The notes below the pieces were generated by a model. The model ran no database searches and was not told where the DNA came from. It was given only the letters and a program-made list of their open reading frames with translations. Below, in pieces: positions 25,765-34,096 of a DNA stretch of 37,255 nt (the first letter of the stretch is position 1; each line of letters opens with the position of its first letter). Origin of the DNA: Bacteroidales bacterium (lineage in GTDB: Bacteria; Bacteroidota; Bacteroidia; Bacteroidales; ML635J-15); assembly GCA_027858835.1 (NCBI GenBank), contig JAQIBY010000050.1, forward strand, positions 1 to 37,255, read 5' to 3'. The translations under genes and the position numbers were made by a program.

Positions 25765-27814
25765 ACTGTAGTTTCACACGCGACAAGTCAATAAAAACCT
25801 GAGTCCCTTTACCCAAGTCTGACTCAATGCAAATTTCACCATGCATTGCCTCAATAGCCATTTTGCAAAATGCAAGCCCCAAACCATGTGATCTGAAATG
25901 TTCAGTTTGCTTCACCTTACTTTTATATGAATCAAAAAGTGTTGCTTGAATATCATCCGGGATACCGGATCCATTATCAGAAATAACAATACGTAATGAC
26001 GGAGCAAGTTTTAACATCGAATTTTCAACGGATATACGGATTTCTGCGTTTTCCTCCACATGCTTAATTGCATTATCCAAAAGATTAGTTACAACCCGAA
26101 CAAGAAGGTTTTTATCAGCATATACCACAAAATGGACTTTGACATCAACTATAATATTGACATTTTTTGCTTTTGCCTGATACAACATATGTTTTTTACT
26201 CTCATTCAAGACATCAGCCAAACGCAAACCCTCAATATCAACAGGCATGCCAGCGGTCTCAAGCCTCCTGATATCCAGCAAATTATGTACTAAAAACTGC
26301 ATACGGTTGGTGGATTCGCGCACGACATCAACAAAGTTTTTGTCCGGTGTTTTAATGACTTCAGTCAGGTGTAAAATAGTACCAATTGGTGCTTTCAAGT
26401 CGTGAACTAACATATGTGTTAATTTCTCCTGATATATTTGCAATTGTTCCAATTCTCGATTCCTCGACTGAATTTCAACTGCTTGTTTTTTTAATTCCTG
26501 ATTTTGATTTTCCTGCTTTTTGGTCCGCACAGAGACCTTTTCCTCCAAATTTTTGTTTAAAGCTCTCAGTTTCTTTGCAAATTGCAAGCTGTGTTTTCTC
26601 TCCATCAAAAATTCACTCATAAGATAAAACTCCTGAATGAAAACAAAAATCAATAAGCCCAAATGCGAAATGTAAATTGATTGTATAATATTTAAGTGTA
26701 GAAAAACATCATTAATCCCTGACACCACAACAATTGACAATGGAACAAGGACATAAATACTACCCTTCCGATTTCGAATAACAGCGAGTCCAACCACAGG
26801 AAGTAAGATGTATAAAGCAGTAATTCCTAGCAAAAAGCTGTAAACGAAGCTATATTTACTAATTAAATCCGTTGGAAATGTAATGATAAAAGTAAAAACC
26901 AATGCATATGCAAATGTAAAAAACTGAACAACAATCTTTTTATTTTCCTGAGGATAGAGTTCCCTCAAATAATACAATAAAACCAGCGGCAAGCAATAAG
27001 AAGCAATGTAACTTAATTTAAGAAACGTGGCAAAACTTATATTCGGAATGGCAAAATAAATTAAGCGTCCTTCATTAGTTATGGACAACAAGAATACAAA
27101 GAAAACGATTATTGAAAACAAAAATCGCTTAAGATTCCATGCAAATAAACTTATTAGCAAATGATGCAAAAAAATCATAATTAGAATTCCGGAAATCAAT
27201 AAACTCCAGAACAGGCCGTTGAAATACCGATGTATAATCACTGAGGTCTTACCAAACTTCACATAATCTCTTATTCCACCATTATCAAGATGAAAATTTG
27301 AGACATGCACTACAACATGATACACATAGTTTCCATTATCACTATCTGCTTCATCAAGAAATGCCATGCGATGGTAGAATGTAGGCCTAGTAGTTTCCTC
27401 TGTTTCACCTGCCTTACCCTGCTTTGCACACAACAATCCATTAACATACAATCTCATGCTTGTAGCCACCGGCTTAACATTTAGCACAAAATTTTCTCTG
27501 GGTGCATCTAAAATAATTTTCAAATAATAGGTTGCTATACCGTGAGCCGGGAAACTTGTATCTGCATTTACATTATTCCATACACCCGGAACCTGCATTT
27601 CAATAAAATCTACAGAAATCCCTTGTGCATAAAAATCTACCGGCAAGTGCTCTCCCCAGTAAAATAACCAATCACCATCAACTGCAACAACGGGTTCCTC
27701 TGTAAAATCCCACCCACGTAAATCAAGCACACCGGATTGCACAGAAAAATCATCAGAGGCAATTGCACCTAACTGAAAAATCAAAAGTATTATGGCAATA
27801 TAAAAAGCTTTCAT
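25763..27814 (-). CDS. 7TMR-DISM sensor histidine kinase
   Basis: A 683-residue membrane sensor kinase. A signal peptide (about 1-20) leads to a periplasmic 7TMR-DISMED2-like jelly-roll domain (about 25-190, with typical VDGDWLFYWGEHL and PGVWNN), a seven-helix transmembrane region (about 198-400), a coiled coil (about 405-465), a HisKA domain with His471 in LVHDLKAPIG, and an HATPase_c domain (NLLDNAIKHV, ISDNGSGIPDD, SHGLGLAFCKMA). There is no receiver domain and no response regulator nearby, so the partner is unknown. DISMED2 domains are thought to bind carbohydrate-like ligands, but this is family inference. Its 3' end shares a terminator with rho. Confidence 0.92.
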   Translation of the reverse strand: MKAFYIAIILLIFQLGAIASDDFSVQSGVLDLRGWDFTEEPVVAVDGDWLFYWGEHLPVDFYAQGISVDFIEMQVPGVWNNVNADTSFPAHGIATYYLKIILDAPRENFVLNVKPVATSMRLYVNGLLCAKQGKAGETEETTRPTFYHRMAFLDEADSDNGNYVYHVVVHVSNFHLDNGGIRDYVKFGKTSVIIHRYFNGLFWSLLISGILIMIFLHHLLISLFAWNLKRFLFSIIVFFVFLLSITNEGRLIYFAIPNISFATFLKLSYIASYCLPLVLLYYLRELYPQENKKIVVQFFTFAYALVFTFIITFPTDLISKYSFVYSFLLGITALYILLPVVGLAVIRNRKGSIYVLVPLSIVVVSGINDVFLHLNIIQSIYISHLGLLIFVFIQEFYLMSEFLMERKHSLQFAKKLRALNKNLEEKVSVRTKKQENQNQELKKQAVEIQSRNRELEQLQIYQEKLTHMLVHDLKAPIGTILHLTEVIKTPDKNFVDVVRESTNRMQFLVHNLLDIRRLETAGMPVDIEGLRLADVLNESKKHMLYQAKAKNVNIIVDVKVHFVVYADKNLLVRVVTNLLDNAIKHVEENAEIRISVENSMLKLAPSLRIVISDNGSGIPDDIQATLFDSYKSKVKQTEHFRSHGLGLAFCKMAIEAMHGEICIESDLGKGTQVFIDLSRVKLQ

Positions 27815-27965
27815 TTAGACTTTAAAATTAGAAAAATAACCTGAGATTAAACATGTTTTTGGCTTAAAACTTTCATTCGGGAAAATTCAATATATTTTAA
27901 ATTCCATTTTATACCGATTAGACATCAATCCGAAAGCTGACGGATCAGCACAAGTCGTTCTGTAT

Positions 27966-28005
27966 GCCTGCCTGCCATCCTCAGCTGGTAAATAGGCAGA
28001 CAGGC
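27966..28005. repeat. GCCTG-type inverted repeat
   Basis: GCCTGCCTGCC (27966-27976) and GGCAGACAGGC (27995-28005) pair over 11 bp with one mismatch around an 18-base loop. The GC-rich stem stands out from the AT-rich surroundings, and such repeats often occur in multiple copies per genome. Confidence 0.75.
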
Positions 28006-28266
28006 TTCTCTTTTCGTAATATCGGCATAAACTCAAGAAGTTAATTCGGAACAAAGAAGCCGTGTTTTGTAAACCTAAATATTTACCATATTTTCATCAT
28101 ATTCCACAAAGTTTGCAGTAAAACTTATTAATTATTCTGAAACACAATTAATATTACAAGTAAAATAAAGCGTTGAGTTGGGAAGTTGCGGTAGGTTGAG
28201 ATGGAGAGAGTCAAACTGCTAAAACCGCTTTCCCCCTATTGTTACTGGGTTACAGGAATAAAAATC

Positions 28267-28644
28267 GGGATCAAGCAAAAAATGGGGGGGGACGTTCCGT
28301 CAAAAGTTTTGTCACAATCTTTGATTGCTTCGCCTCAAAGATATGCGCCAAAACAGTATTTTATAAACTTTAATCACCATGGGTTACACTCGCCTATGGC
28401 TCACTCACCCATGGCTATTAATAGTTTGACCCGCTTCGGGGTCAGAACTTTCCAATGGTTTTAGTGAGTATCAATATGTTCATTAGACGAACCTTTGATT
28501 AATCTTTTAAATGCTTTTAATAATCAGTTTTAAAATAAAATATTAGAATTCCCCTCAGGTTTTTTGCTTGATCCCATTTTTCCTTTATAGATTATCTAAA
28601 ATTTATGCTTGATTTTGTGCTACCCCCCAACTTTTTTGCTTGAT
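28267..28644. repeat. Four copies of a TGCTTGAT motif
   Basis: TGCTTGAT occurs at 28565-28572, 28606-28613 and 28637-28644 on the plus strand and inverted (ATCAAGCA) at 28270-28277. Three copies share more sequence: TTTTTTGCTTGATCC is found at 28637 and 28565, and its reverse complement (GGATCAAGCAAAAAA) at 28268. Spacings between the direct copies are 41 and 31 bp. The arrangement resembles repeated recombinase-binding sites at the end of an element. Confidence 0.55.
28317..28444. repeat. REP-like cluster of three hairpins
   Basis: Three palindromes follow each other. (1) ATCTTTGA / TCAAAGAT (28317-28324, 28335-28342), 10-base loop. (2) CCATGGGT / ACCCATGG (28377-28384, 28407-28414), 22-base loop. 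(3) TGACCC / GGGTCA (28427-28432, 28439-28444) with a GCTTCG loop. GCTTCG also appears in the first loop. I have seen similar strings of hairpins in the non-coding DNA of other Bacteroidota, where they resemble REP elements mobilised by RAYT (IS200-like) transposases; none is in this window. Confidence 0.7.
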
Positions 28645-28758
28645 CCAAAAATCGCTACATATAGCTGATAGCAAGGCAGCAACGGTTAATAACCGCTTTT
28701 ACCCCATTATCACAGGGTTTCAGCAACACATGGAATATGCAAATTTATATTTTGAGCG

Positions 28759-29262
28759 TTATCTTTTCAAACAGTTAACTGCACAATTCAGTCGATCTGA
28801 ATTTACTCCACTGACAATACGGTAATCCAAGCCGTAATATTCCAGCTCCTTTCTATACCATTCAAAAAAGAATTCCCGTTTATCCGGATTTTCACGGGTT
28901 GGATCATACTCCCATTGCAAATCATAATTGCATAATAAGTGCAAATCTCGCGGTAGGTTTCTGATTGCATCATCAACAAATTGCGGCACCTCATTATATA
29001 CATGTTTGAGCCATACCTTTGTAATGATTAAATCGGTATCCAAAAACAAATATTCCGGCTTACATTTTACAAGCTCCTGCTCCAACTCCACTTGTTTTCG
29101 GGCAATGTAAATCACATCCTCTTTTGCGTAATTTCTTTGCAAATTTGCCACATAAAACCTCGCAAACTCAGGCACCCACAATCCGTTATAATGTCTTGCC
29201 AAACGTCCTGCAAGCCAAGATTTTCCTGTCGATTCCGGTCCTGTTAAAACAATTCGTTTCAT
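28759..29262 (-). CDS. NadR-like P-loop kinase (ribosylnicotinamide kinase-like)
   Basis: A 167-residue cytoplasmic P-loop protein similar to the C-terminal kinase domain of NadR, which phosphorylates nicotinamide riboside to NMN. The Walker A loop is GPESTGKS (8-15), followed by VPEFARFY (an NadR-type block), a LFLDTDLI stretch (Walker B-like) and YDPTRENPDKRE near the C-terminus. The ORF track starts 48 codons too early at 29406; the ATG at 29262 overlaps the pnuC stop (ATGA) and gives the proper N-terminus MKRIVLTGPES. The adenylyltransferase and DNA-binding parts of full NadR are absent. Together with the transporter next door it suggests uptake and trapping of nicotinamide riboside. Confidence 0.82.
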   Translation of the reverse strand: MKRIVLTGPESTGKSWLAGRLARHYNGLWVPEFARFYVANLQRNYAKEDVIYIARKQVELEQELVKCKPEYLFLDTDLIITKVWLKHVYNEVPQFVDDAIRNLPRDLHLLCNYDLQWEYDPTRENPDKREFFFEWYRKELEYYGLDYRIVSGVNSDRLNCAVNCLKR

Positions 29263-29855
29263 ACCCTTTGCATGTCTTTTTTCCAGGCAAAAAATCCGAA
29301 AACAGCCATAATTGTCAAAAAGGCAAAGAGTGCAGCAGTCGGATACAATCCTTTGTAAATATATAAACCGACAGAAACGAGATCCACCACAATCCAAAAC
29401 AACCAATTTTCAAGGATTTTCCGGGCAAGCATCCATGTTGCAACAAAACTTAATGCCGTTGTAAATGCATCTCCGAGCGGTACGGTGCTATCTGTCAGGT
29501 GTTTCAAAATCAAATAGATGACAACAAACAATATCAGACTAATAAGCATACTCAAAAGCAAAGGTTTTTTCTTCAGTCTTGTTACCGGAATATCTTTTTT
29601 TGAGGTGCTTTCAGCTTGTTTCTTTTTCCCGAACATCCAAAAAAGCCAGCCATAAATACTGATAACGAAGTAATACACTTGCAAAGACATATCTGCATAA
29701 AATCCGGAATCAAAATACACCCAGATATACATGCTTACCATCACCAAGCTTACTAGCCAATACAAAGGTTTTTGATGAATTTGTAAAAATATACCAATCA
29801 CTCCGAGCAAAGCAGCCGTCAGCTCAAACCAGTTCTGCACAATCCAATCCCACAT
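29259..29855 (-). CDS. pnuC: PnuC-family nicotinamide riboside transporter
   Basis: A 198-residue inner-membrane protein with about seven helices. The family signature is clear: IGVFLQ-type helix 1 (here LGVIGIFLQIHQKPLYW), SIYGWLFW (the YGW motif) and the WMLARKILENWLFWIVVD segment, where the Trp and Asn line the substrate site. PnuC members move nicotinamide riboside by facilitated diffusion, driven by phosphorylation inside the cell; related PnuT/PnuX proteins carry thiamine or riboflavin. The adjacent NadR-like kinase favours nicotinamide riboside, and no TPP or FMN riboswitch is visible. It begins four bases after the S41 protease stop codon. Confidence 0.9.
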   Translation of the reverse strand: MWDWIVQNWFELTAALLGVIGIFLQIHQKPLYWLVSLVMVSMYIWVYFDSGFYADMSLQVYYFVISIYGWLFWMFGKKKQAESTSKKDIPVTRLKKKPLLLSMLISLILFVVIYLILKHLTDSTVPLGDAFTTALSFVATWMLARKILENWLFWIVVDLVSVGLYIYKGLYPTAALFAFLTIMAVFGFFAWKKDMQRV

Positions 29856-29859
29856 GAAT

Positions 29860-31461
29860 TTACTCTATTTTTTTCAGCAAGCGCTGATATTCTGCATCGT
29901 CTTTTAAAATCTCAATTGCTTTTTGCACGCTTTCATTCATGGCATTATTCACCTGATAAAATTCATTTGTTTCCCAGAGATCTGAGGCAATCAAGGATTT
30001 TAAATGGGTTTTTAAACGCCTTACCTGATAATCGGTCGGAGCTTCCTCCGGAATTTCAATTCCTTCTTCAATTGCACTTTGTTCCAAAGCATCGAGCAAA
30101 TCGTCGGTGACTTCAAACTGGGTATTGAAACGGTCAAAATCCGGATATTTTTCAGCGAATTCATCGCGATTTTCATCAATATATTTAATTGCGAAATTAA
30201 AAATCAAGCGTTTACGCATCAATTTACTGTGATAATCAGAGACGGCAAGCGTGTCAAGCGGGATAAATACATCCGGCATAATTCCTCCGCCGCCAAACAC
30301 TTTACGCTTGTTTCTAAGCGTAGTGTGCATTAATGAATCAGCAAATTGTATGCTATCACGATTCGTAAACTCACCATGTTCATAACGAGTCAATAAATCA
30401 GTTGCATAATCCTCCACTCCATCTTCATATGATTTTTGAATACAGCGTCCGGCAGGCGTATAATAGCGGGCAACAGTTAAACGAATCATGCTTTCATCAG
30501 GAAGCGGGAAAGGTCGCTGTACCAATCCTTTTCCAAAAGTACGCCGTCCGACAATAACTCCTCTGTCCCAATCTTGAATCGCACCTGAAACAATTTCACT
30601 AGCTGAAGCAGAACCTTCATCAACCAAAACAACCACTTTCGCATCCTCAAAATGTCCATTACTGCTTGCACGATATTCTCGTTTGGGATTATTTACACCT
30701 TCAGTATAAACAACCATCTCATTTTCAGCGAGAAACTGATCAGCCAACCATATGGCTTTATCCATATATCCGCCACCGTTGCTACTTAAATCCAAAATGA
30801 TTTTCGAAATATTTTTAGATTCAAATTCTTCAAAAACCTCATCCAGTTCTTCGTCTGTAGTTTTCGCAAAGCGATTCAGCTTTACATATCCGATTTCATC
30901 ATCAATAATATAACCTGCGTTTACTGAAAAAATCGGAATTTTATCACGCTCGATACTGAAATCAAGTAATTCATCTTCTCCCCTTCGCACGATTTCAACT
31001 TCAACAATGCTGCCTTTTTCTCCGCGGAGTAATTTCAACACATCAGAATTTTCCAAACCAACACCGGCAACATTTTCACCGTCAACAGTTATAATCCGAT
31101 CGCCTGCCATTATTCCAAGCTTTTCCGATGGACCGGTTGGGATGGTTGCAACCACCATTAAAGTATCTTCAAGAATATTAAACTGAATTCCTATGCCTTC
31201 AAATGCTCCATCGAGCGGTTCATTCATCCGTTTTACTTCATCTTTGCTAATGTAAATTGAGTGTGGATCAAGCTCTTGTAACATTGCCACAATCGCCTCT
31301 TCAACAAGACTTTCTTGATTAACCGTATCAACATATAATGAATTTACAAGCGTTAAAACCCGACCGAATTTATGCAATTGCTCGGAATAACTTTGAGCGA
31401 ATACCTGCAAACTCAACAAAACACCAATAAATGGAATGACTAAATACTTAATTTGTTTCAT
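29860..31461 (-). CDS. S41-family C-terminal processing protease
   Basis: A 533-residue periplasmic serine protease of the CtpA/Prc group. It has an N-terminal signal peptide (hydrophobic core about 6-22, ending AFAQ... after VFAQS), a helical lid, a PDZ domain (about 85-170, with GIGIQFN and GDRIITVDGENV) and the S41 catalytic core. The serine lies in DEGSASASEI (281-290) and the lysine in TFGKGLVQ (Lys311), the Ser-Lys dyad of this family. The C-terminal ~130 residues form a helical extension common in Bacteroidota homologues. It is the first gene of an apparent operon with pnuC and the NadR-like kinase. A functional link to NAD salvage is not obvious. Confidence 0.94.
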   Translation of the reverse strand: MKQIKYLVIPFIGVLLSLQVFAQSYSEQLHKFGRVLTLVNSLYVDTVNQESLVEEAIVAMLQELDPHSIYISKDEVKRMNEPLDGAFEGIGIQFNILEDTLMVVATIPTGPSEKLGIMAGDRIITVDGENVAGVGLENSDVLKLLRGEKGSIVEVEIVRRGEDELLDFSIERDKIPIFSVNAGYIIDDEIGYVKLNRFAKTTDEELDEVFEEFESKNISKIILDLSSNGGGYMDKAIWLADQFLAENEMVVYTEGVNNPKREYRASSNGHFEDAKVVVLVDEGSASASEIVSGAIQDWDRGVIVGRRTFGKGLVQRPFPLPDESMIRLTVARYYTPAGRCIQKSYEDGVEDYATDLLTRYEHGEFTNRDSIQFADSLMHTTLRNKRKVFGGGGIMPDVFIPLDTLAVSDYHSKLMRKRLIFNFAIKYIDENRDEFAEKYPDFDRFNTQFEVTDDLLDALEQSAIEEGIEIPEEAPTDYQVRRLKTHLKSLIASDLWETNEFYQVNNAMNESVQKAIEILKDDAEYQRLLKKIE

Positions 31462-31577
31462 AATTTAAGAATTTCCCGTAAAGATATCAAAAGCTGTGCT
31501 AAACTCATTAAAATTAAAGGGATTTTAACATAATTGTGAGATTACACTTTATTTCATCGCATGTTTTTAAGATCAGT

Positions 31578-31608
31578 TTGCAAATTAAAAACCATTTTCG
31601 TATCTTTC
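31578..31608 (+). promoter_or_regulatory. Probable Bacteroidota promoter for the PAP2-like / AmmeMemoRadiSam genes
   Basis: TTG (31578-31580), a 20-bp spacer, then TATCTTTC (31601-31608), one mismatch from TAnnTTTG. The site is 16 bases before the ATG of the PAP2-like gene, so the leader would be very short. Confidence 0.6.
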
Positions 31609-31624
31609 AGAAAATCATCCGGAC

Positions 31625-32602
31625 ATGTTTTCAACCGCATTAAATCATTTTTTACAAAGCATTAATAATGAGGTGCTTCACACGATAAGTGAGTTGATGA
31701 AAATTCTCAATCAGGATTTATTCTTTTTCGTGATTTTCTTTGCATTTATTTTTGGGATTGATTTTAAACGTGGTTTTTTAATGATACATGCATTCTTCTG
31801 GACAATAGTTATTAACCAACTCCTGAAATCATGGATTAATCTACCGCGACCGGTTGACATTGATGCAAATTTGCGGATTTTAGGGGAAAACATCAACCAA
31901 ATAAAAGCTCCTTCAAAGCCAAGCAACACACCCGTTAATCTCAATGCAGAAAGCATTGAATACGCCAGAAATAATTATCTAATTTCCGGTGGTTTTCCGT
32001 CTGCAATCATGGCAAAAGCAAGCATTTTCTGGCTTAGCATTTGGCATTTTTACAAACAAAATTGGTTATTACTATCTGCAGCAGTCATATTAGTATTTTC
32101 TGCGATTACAGCATTGTATTTTGGAGAGAATTTCGGAATTGATATCATTGCCGGAGTAGTTCTGGGGATTTTGATTTATCTTTTTGTTTTCCAATTTCTG
32201 TATAAAGCGCCAAGACTAAGCGAGTTTTCTCAAAAACCTATGCATGGCTTTATCCATCCATGGAAAGCATTCGGACGAATAATATACTTTTTTGTCATAC
32301 CCTCATTATTGCTCTTAATTCCGCAAATTGAACTAAACATTATTGCCAAATTCATTGGTTTAAATCTGGCATATTACCTTATTGGCATCAAACGTTGGCC
32401 AAAAAATGACGGAACAACTTTTCAGCGTATGTTGCGTGTACTTTTGGCTATTTTTGTTTTTGGGATGATTAATCTGATTACGGCACAGTTCACCGTTGTT
32501 GATTATTCCATAAAATATTTCATGACAAATTTATTTGAGATGTATTTGTCAATTCATTTTAGCGTTTGGCTTTGTCGTCGCAGCGGATTATACAAAAAAT
32601 AG
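31625..32602 (+). CDS. PAP2-like membrane protein lacking catalytic histidines
   Basis: A 325-residue inner-membrane protein with about eight hydrophobic segments and a PAP2 (phosphatidic acid phosphatase type 2)-like core. Motif 1, K-x6-RP, is intact (Lys68 and Arg75 in KSWINLPRP). Motif 2, normally PSGH, reads PSAI (125-128), so the general-acid His is missing. Motif 3, normally SR-x5-H-x3-D, reads ALYFGENFGID: the Arg and nucleophilic His are Ala and Asn, and only the Asp is kept. It therefore cannot use the standard PAP2 mechanism and may bind rather than hydrolyse lipids. The frame is intact. It lies 66 bp upstream of the Memo-AMMECR1 gene, in the same direction. Confidence 0.82.
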   Translation: MFSTALNHFLQSINNEVLHTISELMKILNQDLFFFVIFFAFIFGIDFKRGFLMIHAFFWTIVINQLLKSWINLPRPVDIDANLRILGENINQIKAPSKPSNTPVNLNAESIEYARNNYLISGGFPSAIMAKASIFWLSIWHFYKQNWLLLSAAVILVFSAITALYFGENFGIDIIAGVVLGILIYLFVFQFLYKAPRLSEFSQKPMHGFIHPWKAFGRIIYFFVIPSLLLLIPQIELNIIAKFIGLNLAYYLIGIKRWPKNDGTTFQRMLRVLLAIFVFGMINLITAQFTVVDYSIKYFMTNLFEMYLSIHFSVWLCRRSGLYKK

Positions 32603-32668
32603 TTATCAAAACGATTTTACGTAACCCAAAAGGGATATATGTCCGTATCATTATAAAAACATATAATT

Positions 32669-34092
32669 ATGATGAAAATTAGGGAATCCGCAGTTGCCGG
32701 TAGTTTTTACGCTGATGATAAAAATGAATTATTTCAGGAAATTTCCGGCTATTTAAAAAACAGCCGGGCTGAAAACGGAAATTTAGATACTCGCATGCTG
32801 ATTTGTCCACATGCCGGATACATCTTTTCCGGACAAATTGCCGCAGATGCCATTTCTCATTTGAGCAAAAATAAGACAAAACGGATTTTTATTCTTGCAG
32901 CTGCACATCACTTCGGATTTCGTGGAATTTCTGTAAATCAGCAATCATACGAAACTCCGCTGGGGCTCGTAAAAAACGATACAGAAATAAGTGAAGCACT
33001 GTTAGGCGAGAAATTCATAGATTATTATCCAGAGGCGCATACACACGAACATTGCATTGAGGTTGAGCTGCCAATTTTGCAAGTGCATTTACAGAATTTC
33101 ACCTTGATTCCGATTTTATTCGGAGCCTGTTCAGAGAATGACATTGATTTACTTGCTAAACGATTAGAAAAATATGCCGAAAATCCGGAAAATGCATTTA
33201 TTGTTTCCACGGACTTTTCTCATTACCCCAATAATGAAGATGCATCCAAGATAGACAAACTTACTGCTGATGCAATAGTAAGCGGTGACTCGGAACAATT
33301 AAAACAATGCCTGTGGGATCATGATCAACGAAATATCAATGAGTTACACACAGCATTATGCGGTGAAAAAGCCGTACTCTGTGCCATGAAAATTGCAAAA
33401 CAAGCAAATTTGAATTGGGAAATTATTTCATATGCCAATTCCGGAGACAGTTTTCAGGGAAACTCAAAATCCGTGGTCGGATATTATGCGATTCGGGCAG
33501 GAAAAACAATTAATAACGAATTTCAATTATCAAAAAATGAAAAACAAAAATTGCTCAATTATGCCCGAGCAGTGATTCGTCATAAACTAGCACCCGAGAA
33601 GCACGATTTACCCACACGTGAACATTTGCCCAATGCATTGTTTGAAGCAGGTGGCGCATTTGTCACACTGCACAAAGGGGAAAAACTCAGAGGATGCATC
33701 GGAAGGTTTTCGGATGAGAATCCGCTAATAGAAAATGTGCATAAAATGGCAATTTCAGCGGCTTTTCAAGACCCGAGATTTGAACCGCTTCAAAAATCGG
33801 AATTGGATGAAATTAGCATTGAAATTTCTGTATTAACGCCATTGCAACGCATTGAAGGACCGAACGATTTTGTCTTAGGGAAACACGGTATATACATTAT
33901 AAAACGGGATGAAAATGGCAACATCACGAACAGCGGCACATTTTTACCTCAGGTTGCGCAATCTCAAAATTGGACAAAAGCTGAGTTTTTAGGATTTTGC
34001 GCTCGCGACAAGGCCGGAATCGGTTGGGACGGATGGAAAGATGCAGAATTATATCGTTACAACGCCTTGATTTTTAGCGAAAAGGAGATTTT

Positions 34093-34096
<4 letters not shown>
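32669..34096 (+). CDS. Memo-AMMECR1 fusion (AmmeMemoRadiSam system proteins B and A)
   Basis: A 475-residue soluble protein with two domains. The N-terminal half (about 3-278) is a Memo-family domain. It keeps the metal-binding set found in human MEMO1: His48 in CPHAGY, His81 in AAAHHFGF, Asp182 and His185 in STDFSHYP, and Cys231 in LCGEKAV. The C-terminal half (about 288-475) is an AMMECR1 domain with its invariant core LRGCIG (340-345). These two proteins and a radical SAM enzyme define the conserved AmmeMemoRadiSam set; the reaction is not established. In many genomes they are separate genes, so the fusion supports a shared task. ATG codons at 32669 and 32672 are both possible. The stop overlaps the next start. 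Confidence 0.93.
34083..34087 (+). promoter_or_regulatory. Shine-Dalgarno site for the radical SAM gene
   Basis: AGGAG five bases before the ATG at 34093. It is one of the few recognisable Shine-Dalgarno sequences in this window, and it lies inside the end of the upstream coding region, consistent with translational coupling. Confidence 0.6.

Larger units (their letters stand above)
28223..28726. repeat. Diverged 36-bp direct repeat bracketing the repeat island
   Basis: The 36-bp segments 28223-28258 and 28691-28726 both begin AACCGCTTT and match at about 28 of 36 positions by hand alignment without gaps. They enclose the hairpin cluster and the TGCTTGAT motifs. The pair may be ends of an old mobile element or two copies of one dispersed repeat. 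Confidence 0.5.
27815..28758. other. 944-bp non-coding region rich in repeats
   Basis: Between the 7TMR-DISM kinase and the NadR-like kinase there is no convincing gene. The ORF-track entries at 28201-28464 and 28640-28825 are translations of repeat DNA. The left half (27815-28200) is AT-rich and has one hairpin (27966-28005). The right half holds a three-hairpin cluster, four TGCTTGAT motifs, a homopolymer of eight G (28284-28291) and a diverged direct repeat; each is listed separately. It resembles a scar of small palindromic or mobile elements. No transposase is seen. Confidence 0.75.

Noticed and set aside
28201-28464. ORF of 87 residues in the repeat island
   Set aside because: The translation runs through two palindromes (28377-28414 and 28427-28444) and a G8 run, and reads as low-quality, repeat-derived protein with no domain. 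It is a by-product of repeat DNA.
28640-28825. ORF of 61 residues overlapping the NadR-like kinase end
   Set aside because: It starts inside a TGCTTGAT repeat, crosses the direct repeat and runs antisense into the kinase gene. Not a real gene.
29263-29406. N-terminal extension of the NadR-like kinase
   Set aside because: The extra 48 codons overlap pnuC on the same strand and are not protein-like; the ATG at 29262 overlaps the pnuC stop and precedes the Walker A sequence directly.
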